Below, piece after piece: positions 11,027 to 27,800 of a stretch of DNA of 61,109 bases. The position numbers and the translations under genes were made by a program. The notes under the pieces are model-generated. The model searched no databases and had not been told where the DNA came from. It saw nothing but the letters and a program-made list of their open reading frames with translations. Every line of letters starts with the position of its first letter. The first letter of the stretch is position 1. Source of the DNA: Parachlorella kessleri (Eukaryota > Chlorophyta > Trebouxiophyceae > Chlorellales > Chlorellaceae); the NCBI GenBank assembly GCA_001598975.1, contig BBXU01001164.1:1-61109 (forward strand), in the 5' to 3' direction.

Positions 11027-12182
11027 CTGTGAGGGTTGGATGCCAGGCACGCTCTGGCTTGCCAGACGTCCGAGGCAGAAGGGCTGTGCAATTTTGGCAG
11101 CATGAACATTTGTCTTTTGGTGAGTGAATTCAAAGAGTGAATTCAAATTTGGTCATGATGCAGTTGTGTCTGCCTGTACCTCTTGCTTTTCTGTTGCTGT
11201 GCCTGTTGCTCTGCTTTTGTGCCTGTCGCTTGCATCTGCTCTGCTATGATGAATGCGTGGATAACCTTAACATGCTCATTGATGTTGTCTAAATATGTTG
11301 ATTGAACCCAGGGTTATTCACCACTGCCCTGGCCTGGGAAAAGCCTGGCGATATGTACCTGCACTCAAGGCACCCTTTCCAATGTTTGGCACGAATGATG
11401 CATATATTAATTGACGGGGGCAGGCATGTAGTTTACTAATGCTGCACAACGGTTGACAGGAGAGACACACAGCTTTCAAGCCACAGCGTAAGCGTATGAC
11501 CAGGGCACTAGAGCTGATTTCAACACGAATACAGCTGACCGCTCAACTAACACAGCTTGAAGGCTCACAACATGGCTCGCAGCAGGGACGCAGGCATAGG
11601 CAACAAACACTCGCTCTCACAGGCACAAGGCGAGCATGCCTGGGCACGCAAGCCCACAAAAACCCTTCGGGCTAATTAAGTTTCGAAGGTATACCCAACA
11701 GCGGCACTGCAGCCATGTGCGCATGAAACATGCGGCATGCCTTGCAACGAGCCACCTGAGCTGCAAAAAGGCTGCAAACGGCATGGAGCTAGCCATGCGT
11801 ACGGAATTGGAAAGCCTTCACAAACTTGGCAACCAGCAGAAAAAGCAAGAAGCAGCCTAGAATGATTCGGACCATATTCCAAGCCGCTTCCCTAAGCAGC
11901 AACAATGGCTAAACACGTTCCTGCACACTGCGTAGCCTCTTACCCCTGGATGTTCTGCTAGCCCCAGGATCTGCACTCTGATTTCTACCAACTATTAATC
12001 CATTCCTCCAAGGCCAAGCAGAGGGCAGCTATATGCTGGGTGCACAGCCTCTGCAGAGGGCAGCAGCTAGCAAGGCCAGCGTCAAGCGACTCCATGCCGA
12101 CAGCCGCACCACCCACCAGCCCTTCTGCCTTTCGTTCCGTCCCCCGTCCCCCTCAAATTTCCTCTGTTAGCAGGCACCCTCC
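11027..12182. other. Convergent 3' flanks, no gene seen
   Basis: About 1.1 kb between the 3' ends of the unknown gene and OAT. It contains a short direct repeat of AGTGAATTCAAA near 11123-11148 and a T/G/C-rich stretch at 11160-11230. I see no supported exon. Confidence 0.5.
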
Positions 12183-17588
<5,406 letters not shown>

Positions 17589-17964
17589 GATGCTTGGTGA
17601 CGTGACGCGTGCGCAATGTCGGATATTGGCGGGTTGCAGCGGGCCTGACTGTCGTGTTGGGTAGCAGTGCCGATGATCAACTCTAGCAGAGCAGCTCCGT
17701 GTCCAGTCAAGCGGCAACAAATAAGAAACAGAGTTACGGGGTGTTGTAATTGTTATTTCCCCTAGTCACAAAGGCTGATCAGGACGTCCAGGCTGGACGC
17801 GGGTGCCTGGCGACTCTTCTTGAAAGTTTCAGGACTAGCACCTTGGACAGGGGACTAAAACTTACTTCTGTTGTAAGTCTTACGTGCTTCTGTTGTTGCT
17901 CACGAGCCAGTTTAGCCAAGGCTCGCTGAGAATTTGCGTTGCGTGAAGCTCCTTCCCAGTGACA
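17589..17964. promoter_or_regulatory. Divergent promoter region, OAT / PPIL3
   Basis: 376 bp between the modelled ATGs of two head-to-head genes. No recognisable core promoter motif was found. Confidence 0.55.
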
Positions 17965-19028
17965 ATGGTGAGCTAAAACACACCTCCGTCGCAAGGCTAT
18001 TTAGGGAAGCTATCAACAACTAAGTTGCCGTCTTTGGCATGTGATGTATCAACCTGCAGTTCAATGTTTACCCTGCACGCAGTCTGTTACCCTCCACACC
18101 AACCTAGGGGACCTTAAGCTTGAGTTGTACTGCGAAGAGGCCCCACGAACAGCACAGAATTTCCTGGCCTTGTGTGCCAGTGGTTACTATGACGGTAAGA
18201 CAGGGGTCAGGCCGGGAAATCCAGCGACTTCGGTATGCACTATTCGTCCTATTACACTGCGTTAAGCTCCACCTGCTACAAAGTCTGCGTAAAAGGCGCC
18301 CGTTAGACACCTGGCAGCTCCAGTCAGAGCACCCTGTGGCCTCCTGCAGGTGTCATTTTCCATAGAAACATCAAAGGCTTCATGGTCCAGGTGAGCTTTG
18401 AGGATTGTGGGTGTGTGGTCATCCCTGTCTCACATCATGGCACGGAGCGGATCTGGCCCAGGCAAGGTAATAAGCGAGCCATTTCTCGTGCAGGGAGGCG
18501 ACCCTACAGGCACAGGGAAGGGTGGCAAGTCAATATACAACACGCCCAATGGCAAGTTCCCTGACGAGATCAATGACGTGCTAAAGCACAACAAGCGCGG
18601 CATGGTTAGCATGGCCAACAGCGGGCCCAACACCAACGGCTCCCAGTTCTTTGTTATCTACAAAGCGCAGCCGCATCTCAATGGTGAGTAAGCTCCCTAT
18701 ATTTTATGGTGAGTAAGCTCCCCTAATACAATGGTGAGTAAGCTCCCCTATCTTCTGTGTCCCCAGCAAGCCAGTATTAAATGGCCTTGACACCCGCCTA
18801 ATTGTTGTGAACCCCTCGTGCCAGCTCAAGCATAGCAGTGTTGGGAGGTTGAACTGACTGTGCTGCTACTTTGTGTTTGCAGGGAGGTACACTATCTTTG
18901 GTCATGTTATTGATGGCCTAGAAGTGCTGGACAAAATGGAGCGGGTGCCAACAGGGGCAGCTGACCGGCCACTGCAAGAGATTCGAATTCAGAAAATCAC
19001 AATACATGCAAACCCCCTGGCCACATAA
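17965..19028 (+). CDS. PPIL3: Cyclophilin-type peptidyl-prolyl isomerase, PPIL3-like
   Basis: Prolyl isomerase of the small PPIL3 subgroup, known from spliceosome-associated cyclophilins. Exons total 492 nt (163 aa; human PPIL3 is 161 aa): 17965-17967, 18083-18194, 18350-18390, 18494-18683, 18883-19028. The first coding exon is only the ATG, followed at once by GTGAGC; the next exon starts [18 protein letters not shown], matching PPIL3, which also begins MSVTLHT. The catalytic block [19 protein letters not shown] is intact, including the arginine, as is GSQFFVIY. The cyclosporin-contact tryptophan position reads PHLNGRYTIFG, so histidine replaces tryptophan and poor cyclosporin binding is expected. 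The ATG-only exon is inferred from phase and homology; a longer fused first exon from 18041 would add unrelated residues. Confidence 0.95.
18680..18750. repeat. 25-bp triple repeat of the PPIL3 exon 4 donor
   Basis: ATGGTGAGTAAGCTCCC occurs at 18681, 18706 and 18731. The first is the exon-end/donor junction and the other two are intact decoy donors just inside the intron. Confidence 0.95.
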
Positions 19029-19395
19029 CGCTGGCTAGGGGCTGGCAGCATCAGTTTGCCATGCCCAGATGTGCAGCTGGCTATGATAGTATCGTGTGAC
19101 CCAATTGTTGGGCCCCTAGTGCCCTTTGCTGATACTTGGTGACAGTGCATGTCAGGCATTGAGTGTTGCAACTCCTTTAATGCGTGTTATTCACGCTGGT
19201 ACAGCAAGGACCCAAAATTGAATGTCCAAGAGATTCATAAAGGCAGCACTGTCCATTCATGCAGGTTGTCGACTGCAAGTGACGAACGAAATGTCCATGG
19301 TTATGAAACCCTTGGGTTTCACTTCTAGCACTGTAGTACCACAGTCAGTGAGGTTTCTTGAGGCAATGTCAGCTAGCTGCGAGACGTCCGCCTTT
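19029..19395. other. Convergent 3' region between PPIL3 and STIL genes
   Basis: 367 bp between two stop codons. No exon and no clear TGTAA signal on either strand. Confidence 0.5.
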
Positions 19396-22300
19396 TCATT
19401 TTCTGCGTCCCCGCAGCCCATATTTCTGCTCCAGCCTCTCCACCTCGTCGTCATCCTCAGATTCTGCACATGCAACACCAGCTAGTCTGCACATGCCATG
19501 TAGCTAGCTTGGGACCAACACCCCGCACACTCACATTCATGCTTCAGGGTGGCCATAATGATATGAGGGAAGGGCACAGCTGAAAGTAACAGTACCCCTG
19601 ACCACTTTGAAACTCGAACCAACCTGAGGTAGTAGCTGGCTGAAAACAGGCTTAAGCACGTATTGAGACCTACATGCGAGCCCTTTGGCTGCCCACTGTT
19701 AAGCCTACCAGACCCAAGTAGCCTAGTCTCCAGACGGCACTACCTGCCGCCTTCCAACAGTAAGCTGCCTCGACCAGCCACATGCTGTGCATCAATGCTA
19801 CAACCTCTACTATGCAGCACCAGGCGAACCTGCATCAGATCCAACGCAGTCCCAGAAGCTTGGAACCTTCACTCGTACCACACCGGCAACAGATATGCCG
19901 GTCCCCTGGCTGCTAAGGCTGGAGGCCGCAGGAGCAAAACGGAGCGGCTTATGGTCTTCCCTTGCAGGCCCAGCTGCAGGTGCAGGTGAGGGGCAGCTGT
20001 CAGCAGAGTGACCCGGCGAGCATGGCCGAGGAGGAGCAGCAGTTGAGCGGGAGGCCAAGCCAGCGTCATGCGCTGGCATCGCTGCAACCCCAGGTGCTTC
20101 TCTGTTGCCGCCGCTGCAGCTAAGGTCGCTGTAGCAGCTCAGGACGCTGACTGCCCGCTCGGCATCTGCTATGAGCCGGTCAATCTCTGCCTCCGCGCTC
20201 ACCACCCTGCTCGGCTCTGACTGAGCCTGGCTGTCAGGGAGTGCATCCCCACCATGCCTAGCTGGTTGGCAGCTCTCAACATTTGCTTGCCACTCCCGGG
20301 CGCCAGGTCCCTCACAAATACCCTCTGCGTCTTGCCTGGCCAGGGTAGCACTGCCAGGCACCTGCGCATCTGCTGCAGCAGATGCTGACCCTGCCTGTTG
20401 TGCTGCAGCATGGACCTGTGGTGGCATCTTTGCAGCAGGCACAAGTCCAGGCGGCTGCTGCCCCATCGGCACCACACCGGGCGTAAAACACTCTCCCAGC
20501 ATGGCTTGGCTGTCAACTCCCTCACGAAAGGCAGGGATGAGGCTATTGCTCGAGCATGGCGAGCCCTCGTGCCCGCCACTGGGACCAGCTGCCACCACGC
20601 TGACGGCCCCTGGTGAGCCTTGTTGGGATGCTGCAGCTGCAAACGCTGGCTGCACAGCAGGCAGAGTGCTGCAGGCTTCTGTACCCACCACACTGCATGA
20701 CTGCTGCACTGACAGGGCTGGCCCAGGTGTTGCTTGCCCAACAGGCAGGGAAGGCTGGGGGGGCAGCCAAGACGCAGCTGGCATTGGTATCCAGCTGCGG
20801 TCAACACCAAGGGAGCTACTACCATACAGCTGGGGTAGCATGATAGGCATTGACTGCAATGTGTGCACCATTTGCAGCTGGTACTGAAGCATTTGGACCT
20901 GCACAAGGTGCAAGGAGGGAAGAGGTGAGCTGGCTAACGATTTCCATTAAACTCGACACAACTACTGACTGGAGGCAAGGGTGTGGTTAGTCCATACTGA
21001 AATACCCCAGAGCTTCTTGCATTGGTTGCACATGTCCAGGATCGAGAATTAGCGTAGCATTAACTGCAACTGGACTTCAATGCGAAGTCTTACAAAGTCG
21101 CACAGTTCACCTGCTGCCGTAGCATGAGGACCTCCTGCTGCAGCACAGCAACCTCTCTGCTAACCCCTGCCTCCGGCGCCTGCAGCCCCCAAGGAGCGCT
21201 GCTGTGGCTGGCATGAGTGCCAACCCCTGCCTGCTGGGCTTGCGAGGCACCCAGCTGGCTTCCAGCCTGTGCGGCACCGTCCAAGCTGCCAAGAAGGCCG
21301 ACCGGAGTGTGAGAGGGGGTCGTGCCTTTGCTTGCTTGTTGTGCATCAGTCACTGCAGGTAGTGGAGGAGTGGCTGCCCTCCCCGCCAGCGGTCCAGCGG
21401 CTGGAGCCTCAGCTTTATTGGATGGCATGGGTTTTGCCTCATCATGGCTGGTACCGCTTGAGCTGGTTTTCTCCGCACCCACGTTGGTACTCCAGCCGGC
21501 AAAGCTAGGTACGCTGCTGCATTCCTCCAGACATGCTCCTTCGGTCTGCTCAGAGTTTGTTCGGTCCTTACTGCCTCGGCTGTCTATGTCAGCCTTATTG
21601 CCCTTGCTGGGTTTGATGGCAGTAGCTGAAGCTGCACCAAGCTCAGCAGCAACCGCAGAGTCTGCCCACATGCAATCCCCAGCCTCCGCTGCTTCTGCAT
21701 CCTGTTGATAGAAGGGCAGCGCAGGTGGCTGCGTGTTTATCAACAACTGCCGCGCCGGCTTTCCCAGGTGTCCAGGATGATTAGGTGCTGCTGTGCCTGC
21801 ATTAGCTGGCTGAGTGCTTTGAAGAACAGGCACGCTGGCATCAAGAGACGCATCACCCACAGGTGAGTTCTGCACAGGCTTGCTGCGAAATGTCGCAGCA
21901 CCCTGGACAGGATTGGTACTGACCAGCTTTTCCGACATTGCAGCAGGCAAAGCCGGCTGAACAAGATCTGCTGCTACTCTGCCGGTGCCTGACTGCTGCT
22001 CAGTAATGCTCGAAGTCATTAGCTGGCCTGCTGCAGAAAGCCCAGCTGTGGGACCTGGGCGCGTGCCTGCCTCCACAGATGGCTGAGCCTCTCCATGGCC
22101 TCCGGTCCAGCTGGAAGGCTGGTGGGACAGCACGCCACCAGCTGCAGACGCAGCAAGTGGCAGGCTGCAGGCTGGCAGGATCGTGGGTGTTTCCCCTGTT
22201 CGAAAACAGCTCCGATTCAGGTAGCTATTGTTAGAGGATAGCACGCTACCTGCTGACCCTGCATGGCGTAAGAAGTGTCCCTTGGGACAATGACCGTGTT

Positions 22301-23972
22301 GACCCATCCACCTTGCAAACTACCAAAGGACGACCTGGGCATGGTCTCAAGGCAGCACAGCAGCGCCTCCGAAAGCCTGACATGCAAGATGCAGAGGATC
22401 CAGAGGCTGACCCATGCATACCTGGCGAGATCTTTGGCCCAGGCTGCCAGCTACTCCGCTCACTGGCTGGGCTGGCTCCTGCGCTACCTAGCCCTGCTGC
22501 TCCAAGCCTCCTTCCCACAGACACTGGGCAGCCAGGCAGCTGCACTTCTGGCGCAGGAGCCAGCTCGCACACTGCCTGAGCAGCATCGCCTGTTAGCGTG
22601 AAAGTCATTGCCTTGAGTGGTATGCTATTGTCAGACAAGCTGATGTGGCACTCGAAGCAAACCGGCTGAGAAGCCTTGCCCTGGGGGTAGAGCAGCACCA
22701 GGAAGGATTTGTCTAGCTCAAGGGCTTTGTCCGCCAGCGCCTTGCTGCACAGGAATTTGATGCAGGCAGCCGCCACCAGCGGGTGCCGCACGCTGTCAAC
22801 GCCTGCTGCCCACACACCCATCAGAGGCACTGCGTAGGCTGTGGACTCAGTAGCTGCCAGCGGCACCAGGCTCCTACCCTGGTCCATAGACAGGAAACCT
22901 GCCTGCAAGCATTGAAGGGAGCTGGAGAGATAGATGTGGGGCTGCAGGCTGTGACAGCCGCAATCAAGACCTCAGGTCTTCAGCTTCGCCATCTCAAAGA
23001 ATGCAAACGCACAGATTTCTTTGTGACTCTCAAGTCAGGCTTCAAAGCACGAGCACCATCCCCAATCAGCATCAACGCACCTGGAAATGCCCTGTGCTGC
23101 CAGATCGCAGGCTGTCCTGCAGCTCTCTTGACAGCGGCAGCGGCGCCACAGTCTTGGCCAGGATAGGCTTGTACGTTACAACAGCCGCTGGTAGTGCAGC
23201 CACCCCAGCCAGGCTTAGTCTGCCATCAGCAGCCTTGCTGCATTTGCTGGTTGCTTGTATCAGCTGCCCCAGGCCAGCGGCTTGCTGCTTGCTGCATGCC
23301 ACCTCATATGCCGACACAAGCTGACCTGCCGGGACGCCAGGCTCAGCAAATGTCCCAAACGTCACGTGCACACCAACATCGGCTTCCGTCACCTGACCTG
23401 CATTGCCAGAGTGTGCTGACCTGAACCAACCTCATACTGCTCAGAAGAGGTGGGCAGCAGTAGGTTGTGCAGGCGACCATATGCAAGCAAAGGGGCGGCA
23501 TACTGACCTGTGCATAGCTCCAAATGCAGCCCTCTGTCAGAGGCAGCGGCGCATAGCCGGCATGACAGTAGCATAGCTGAGCCTTCTGCACCTTGGTGCA
23601 AGCATTGCAAGAGCTTCCAAGTGGTGGGAGGTACTGACAGCTGTACCTTGGTGTTCTGCGGCCAAAAGTATGGCGGTCACTCATCAAACCTTGCTGTTGG
23701 ACCGTGACCTCAGTGCAGTGTGGCTTGCAATCATTTACCGCCAAATCCAAGACTACCGCAGGCCCCTGCAGGGTGCGGCTCCATAGGAATCGTCGTGTTG
23801 CTGGAGGTCGCCAAGATAGTGCCTGTGCAGGGCTGTACGCTTGTGCAGCAGGCTGGAGTTTTGCGACGGGCTGCTGCCGCTGTTGTTTATACGCTGCGGG
23901 TTTCTGGTCTTGTGAGGGTGCTGTCTCCCCACTCTGCACAGGGGTGGAGCTCCCAAAGAACGCCGAGGCCAT
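19396..23972 (-). CDS. STIL: STIL/Ana2-family centriole duplication protein
   Basis: STIL bridges PLK4 and SAS-6 in procentriole assembly. Exons: 23508-23972, 23081-23392, about 22341-22902, 21111 to about 22258, 19830-20898, 19396-19463 (roughly 1200 aa; human STIL ~1290). The N-terminal domain matches STIL: FLWSRTLQGPAVVLDL resembles the animal 'W.P.P.G....L' start, and AGFLSMDQGRSLVPL followed by YAVPLMGVWAAGV and FLVLLYPQ closely parallels human YLTMDE...YSLPLVGIWLSGI...FIIVLYS. A long Ser/Ala/Pro/Gln-rich disordered middle follows, then a short coiled coil, SREVAVLQQEVLMLRQQ, that continues across a splice into VQMLQYQLQMVHTLQ, as in STIL. The C-terminus is acidic, ending EDDDEVERLEQKYGLRGRRK. 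The exon 3/4 junction is approximate. I could not identify a STAN motif with certainty. Confidence 0.85.
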
Positions 23973-24832
23973 GGCTGCAGGTAATCGCCCGTGCCGGGTG
24001 TTTGACTAGCAGTTGAGACTGCTTCAGTACACAGGCTGCGCTTGCAAGAAGAGAGATAGAGAGCTTGCACAAGACTTCACCGCGGCATCGTGAGGATCAG
24101 ATGACTACAATCGTTGCGACCAGCCATAGCCCTTTATATCCAAAGTACTTATACACGGAAGAGGCCTGTTGAGAGCTTGAACGCTCTGCTTTGTGGAATA
24201 GCGCCCTGTACTAAAGGTGACTCATGCGACCAGTGGATGTTTTCTTGGATGATGCATCTTTGGGTCAGATTGATAGTGCATCAAGATGCACTGTCATGAT
24301 GACAGGCAATGCGAACAGAGGAGAGGTAGGGGTGTACTGGCAGGGCTGGATGCATGGGCTTCGTTCACACTGCACATAGGCAGTGGGTCCAACTCCTAGT
24401 ATGTCTCACAGACTACCACCACACAAACCATGCCAGCCAGGCCCTGAACAGGGCTTGAACCGGCCCAGCCGGTCAGCAAAGACACAAGACAGTACGGGCT
24501 CACTATCACCAACGGCATGCCGCACAATTGCGTAGGGCCTTCATTTGCATACAGTGCATAGTTGGCTGGCTTCATGTCAAGCCAGCACTACTCTGTTATT
24601 TACCAGCAATAACTCACCGCAAGAGATTTTACGAGGCAATTGGAATGCAACCCAAAGAAAGAGGACAGCACCAGATCTTTTACTGAAGGGAAGGATACAG
24701 GCGCCGCAATTCGCAACTCAGCGCACCAGGATTTCTCCTGATGTAGCATGTGCAACATCCTTCTAAATGCTTTCTTGCTGTATAGTGTTACTGACGAAAC
24801 AGTGTTAGGTCCACCACACTCCTTCCTGCGTC
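23973..24832. promoter_or_regulatory. Region upstream of STIL, downstream of the metallophosphoesterase gene
   Basis: 860 bp holding the STIL promoter and the 3' end of the neighbouring minus-strand gene. No exon supported. A 21-base sequence near 24335 recurs at 57749. Confidence 0.45.
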
Positions 24833-27800
24833 TTATCCTGACAACGTTGCTGAGCCAGCAAGCTCCCTTGCCTCCTTCTCCTTCCGTAGTCGCCACTTGT
24901 TCTGCTGGAAAACCTGTGAGAAGGACAGACAGGCCAGCCGCATTCCTATAGCAAACCAAGCTTTTCAGCGAGCCACTGCGAATGTGGACTGGCAGGAAAG
25001 TCGCAGATATCTATGCTGTTAGGCAAGGAAACCAGAACGGCCTGGTTTGGAGGGGTATGCAGCCAGGTATAAAGCAAGAAGGATTGCCTTTCTAGAAGCT
25101 CCACAAGCTGTGCGAGGGGTGCTGACAACAGCCAGACCCAGAACAGAGACACAAGGATACAAACCTTGTAGAAGGTCCCCGCCTTGTTCCTCTCTATCCG
25201 GCCGTGCACATCATACTCTGTGCTGCTGCTGCCGCTGCTGTTGCCGCCACCGCTGCTGCCATTAGCATGGCCATTGCTACCGCCTGCTGCATGCAATTGC
25301 TGCGCCAAATGTCGCTGGGTGGGCAACCGCAGCTCAACCGCCACTGCTGCTGAACCATCTGTGTTTATGGCATCCACTTCCCGGCCAGCAGCATCAACAA
25401 GCACCACCTGTACCCATGCATCCCTGGGTGGAGATCAGCAGACAGGTGGCGGCACGCTGTTAAACTATATTAGACTAGCACCCATCCATCCCTGGGTGAA
25501 GATCAGCAGGCAATGTGCGCACAGTTGTCCAGCAGGCGGCGCTGCCAGTTGGCCCTGATGCCCCTCCCACAAGTCTCCTCGCATTTGGCGCATATTCAGA
25601 ACCTTGGGATATCCTCCAAACTTCCCGGAAGATCCTCAGGACATTCCCGAATATCAAACAACTAGCGGGTGCTCTTGCCAATGGTGGCAGCCAGTAGAGG
25701 TAGGGGTGACCTGAACATGGCTGATGAAAGCTTCTCTCATAGCAAGCAAATACCTGGCAGCCCTCAGGGATATCCATGGCCACCAGCCCCAGTGGCGCCA
25801 TCATGGCAGCATCGTACTCCACAAGAAAATCATCCTACAGCGAACAGAGGGTTGCTTGTTTGTTTGGTAGCTTTTCATGTGCCTGTGCCAAGGCAGTTTG
25901 GCTCGAACTGGGGCAGGGCCCTTCCTGCTGGTGTCAGCCCGCAGGCCGGCTGCCACTCAGCACATACTCCCCCTGCTCCGTTCCACCATACCCTACATCC
26001 AGACCCGACCCCTCATCACAAAAGCAGTGAAAAGCCCAATCCTAGGCAAATTCAGGTGGGCATATGACATCCCTAGCCGATCTGTCAGGCCCCTGGCCTT
26101 ACCTGGAAGGCCAGCATGCAGTTGGGACCGGCCGAAAACCACTTCACATTGCCGTACTGCTCCATGGAGTCGGCGAGGCTGCAAAGGCCACCACCGAAAA
26201 AGTAAAGCGCCAGTAGTGTCACGGTATGATTGACCCAATGGTCCGTTGTTGCGCCGGCGCCTGAAGCGCACACCTCACAACTAGCACAGCTTGCCCTTAC
26301 CTCCACTGCAACCCCCTCCCCTGGGAAAGGCAGTGCTACTTGGGCACAACATCCCCGCTCGGCAGAACCTCAGTGCCAACACGCCACAATACCTGGGACC
26401 CCTCCACCCTACTAGCGCTGCAGGATTCCCTCCGCTAACTGCCACTCACTCGAGCTCGCAGTCGATGCGTGAGCACAGCCAGCCAGAGTTGGGGTCACAG
26501 ATGAGCTCATCCTCGGGTGTGATGGGGCGGGGCGGCGCAGGGTCATCCCACCGGTGCTCCAGGTCCAGCCGAAGAGCGCCGCTGGCATGGTCCATGGTGT
26601 ACATGCGGTAGCCCTCAGCATCGCCTGCAGGGCAGGGGGGGGGCCCAGCAAGGGGGGGTGTCATTGCTTAGGCACGCATGCTCAGTGGTCCATGGTGTAC
26701 ATGCGGTAGCCCTCAGCATTTCCTACAGAGCAGGGAAGGCCACGCAAGGGGGGGGTTGTCATGCTTGGGCATGTATGCTCAGTGCGCCAGGGTGCACATG
26801 CTGTAGCTCCCAGCACCGCCTGCAAGAGCAGGGAAGGCTTCCCAGGGTGGCTTCCCAGGGTGGTGCCATTGCAACAGGCATGTATGATCAAAGTAGATGC
26901 CTAGGTGAGATGAACTGTTGACACCACAAGGTCACACTAACAGCCCTTTGCTTGGGACAGTGTTGTGCAGGGGTCATGACTCAACAACGGAGAGAGCAGT
27001 ATATGGGGGGCACCATGCCAGCACATGACCATTAACCCTCCACCTCTGGTCAGCTCTTCCCTTCCTCTGGGTCGCCGACTGGCATGCACGTCTGAGATTC
27101 TCCCAAAGCTTGCCTGCTCTTCCCAACTGTCCCGCCCACTGTCCCAACTGTCCCGCCCAACCCACCTCGCAGCACCCTCGACTGCCGGAAGCCGTCCCTG
27201 TTGCAGTCGCCGATCACGCCCGTCTGCACAAACGCGCAGCCGCCCACCACCGACACTGAGTCCGCGTAGTTCTGGCTCAGGTGGTAGTGGCCCGAGAACC
27301 ACAGGCGGATGTTGGGGTGGGCCTGGACCAGCTTGATGAAGCGGCGGGGGTCGCTGGAGTGGTTCAGCCAGGCGCATCGGTTCTTCACATGCACCTGCTG
27401 CACCACCTGCAGCACAGACATGTGCGGCCGAGGCGCTATTTGTTATTGCTTCAATAATGGTGACATGAGTGAGAAAGGGTCGCTGGATCAGCTTCCTTCA
27501 CATGGACTTGTTGACACATACAGCAAAGGCCGGTAGTAGGGAACACTCCGACCTCCCTCGTGGCACATGCCTACGACAGAGAAGTCCCCTTCTTCAGAGG
27601 TGTGTCCATGAGGGGGACATTGCCGGCAATGGCCAAGTACTGAAAAGCACGCTATCTGGGGTCGGGTGCCCATGCAGGACCCCCTGTCATGACATGTCAT
27701 GGCATCCGTGGTTCTGCCCCAAGTAGGTCAGTTGGGCTGTTTTGAAGCTGTGTGGCGCGAGCGCAGCAAAAGCTTGCAATCTCACTACAAACAAAAGAAC

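Noticed and set aside
24440..24530. tRNA-like T-arm (GGTTCAA with GGGC/GCCC stem) on the minus strand
   Set aside because: No matching acceptor stem, A box or anticodon arm at the right distance.
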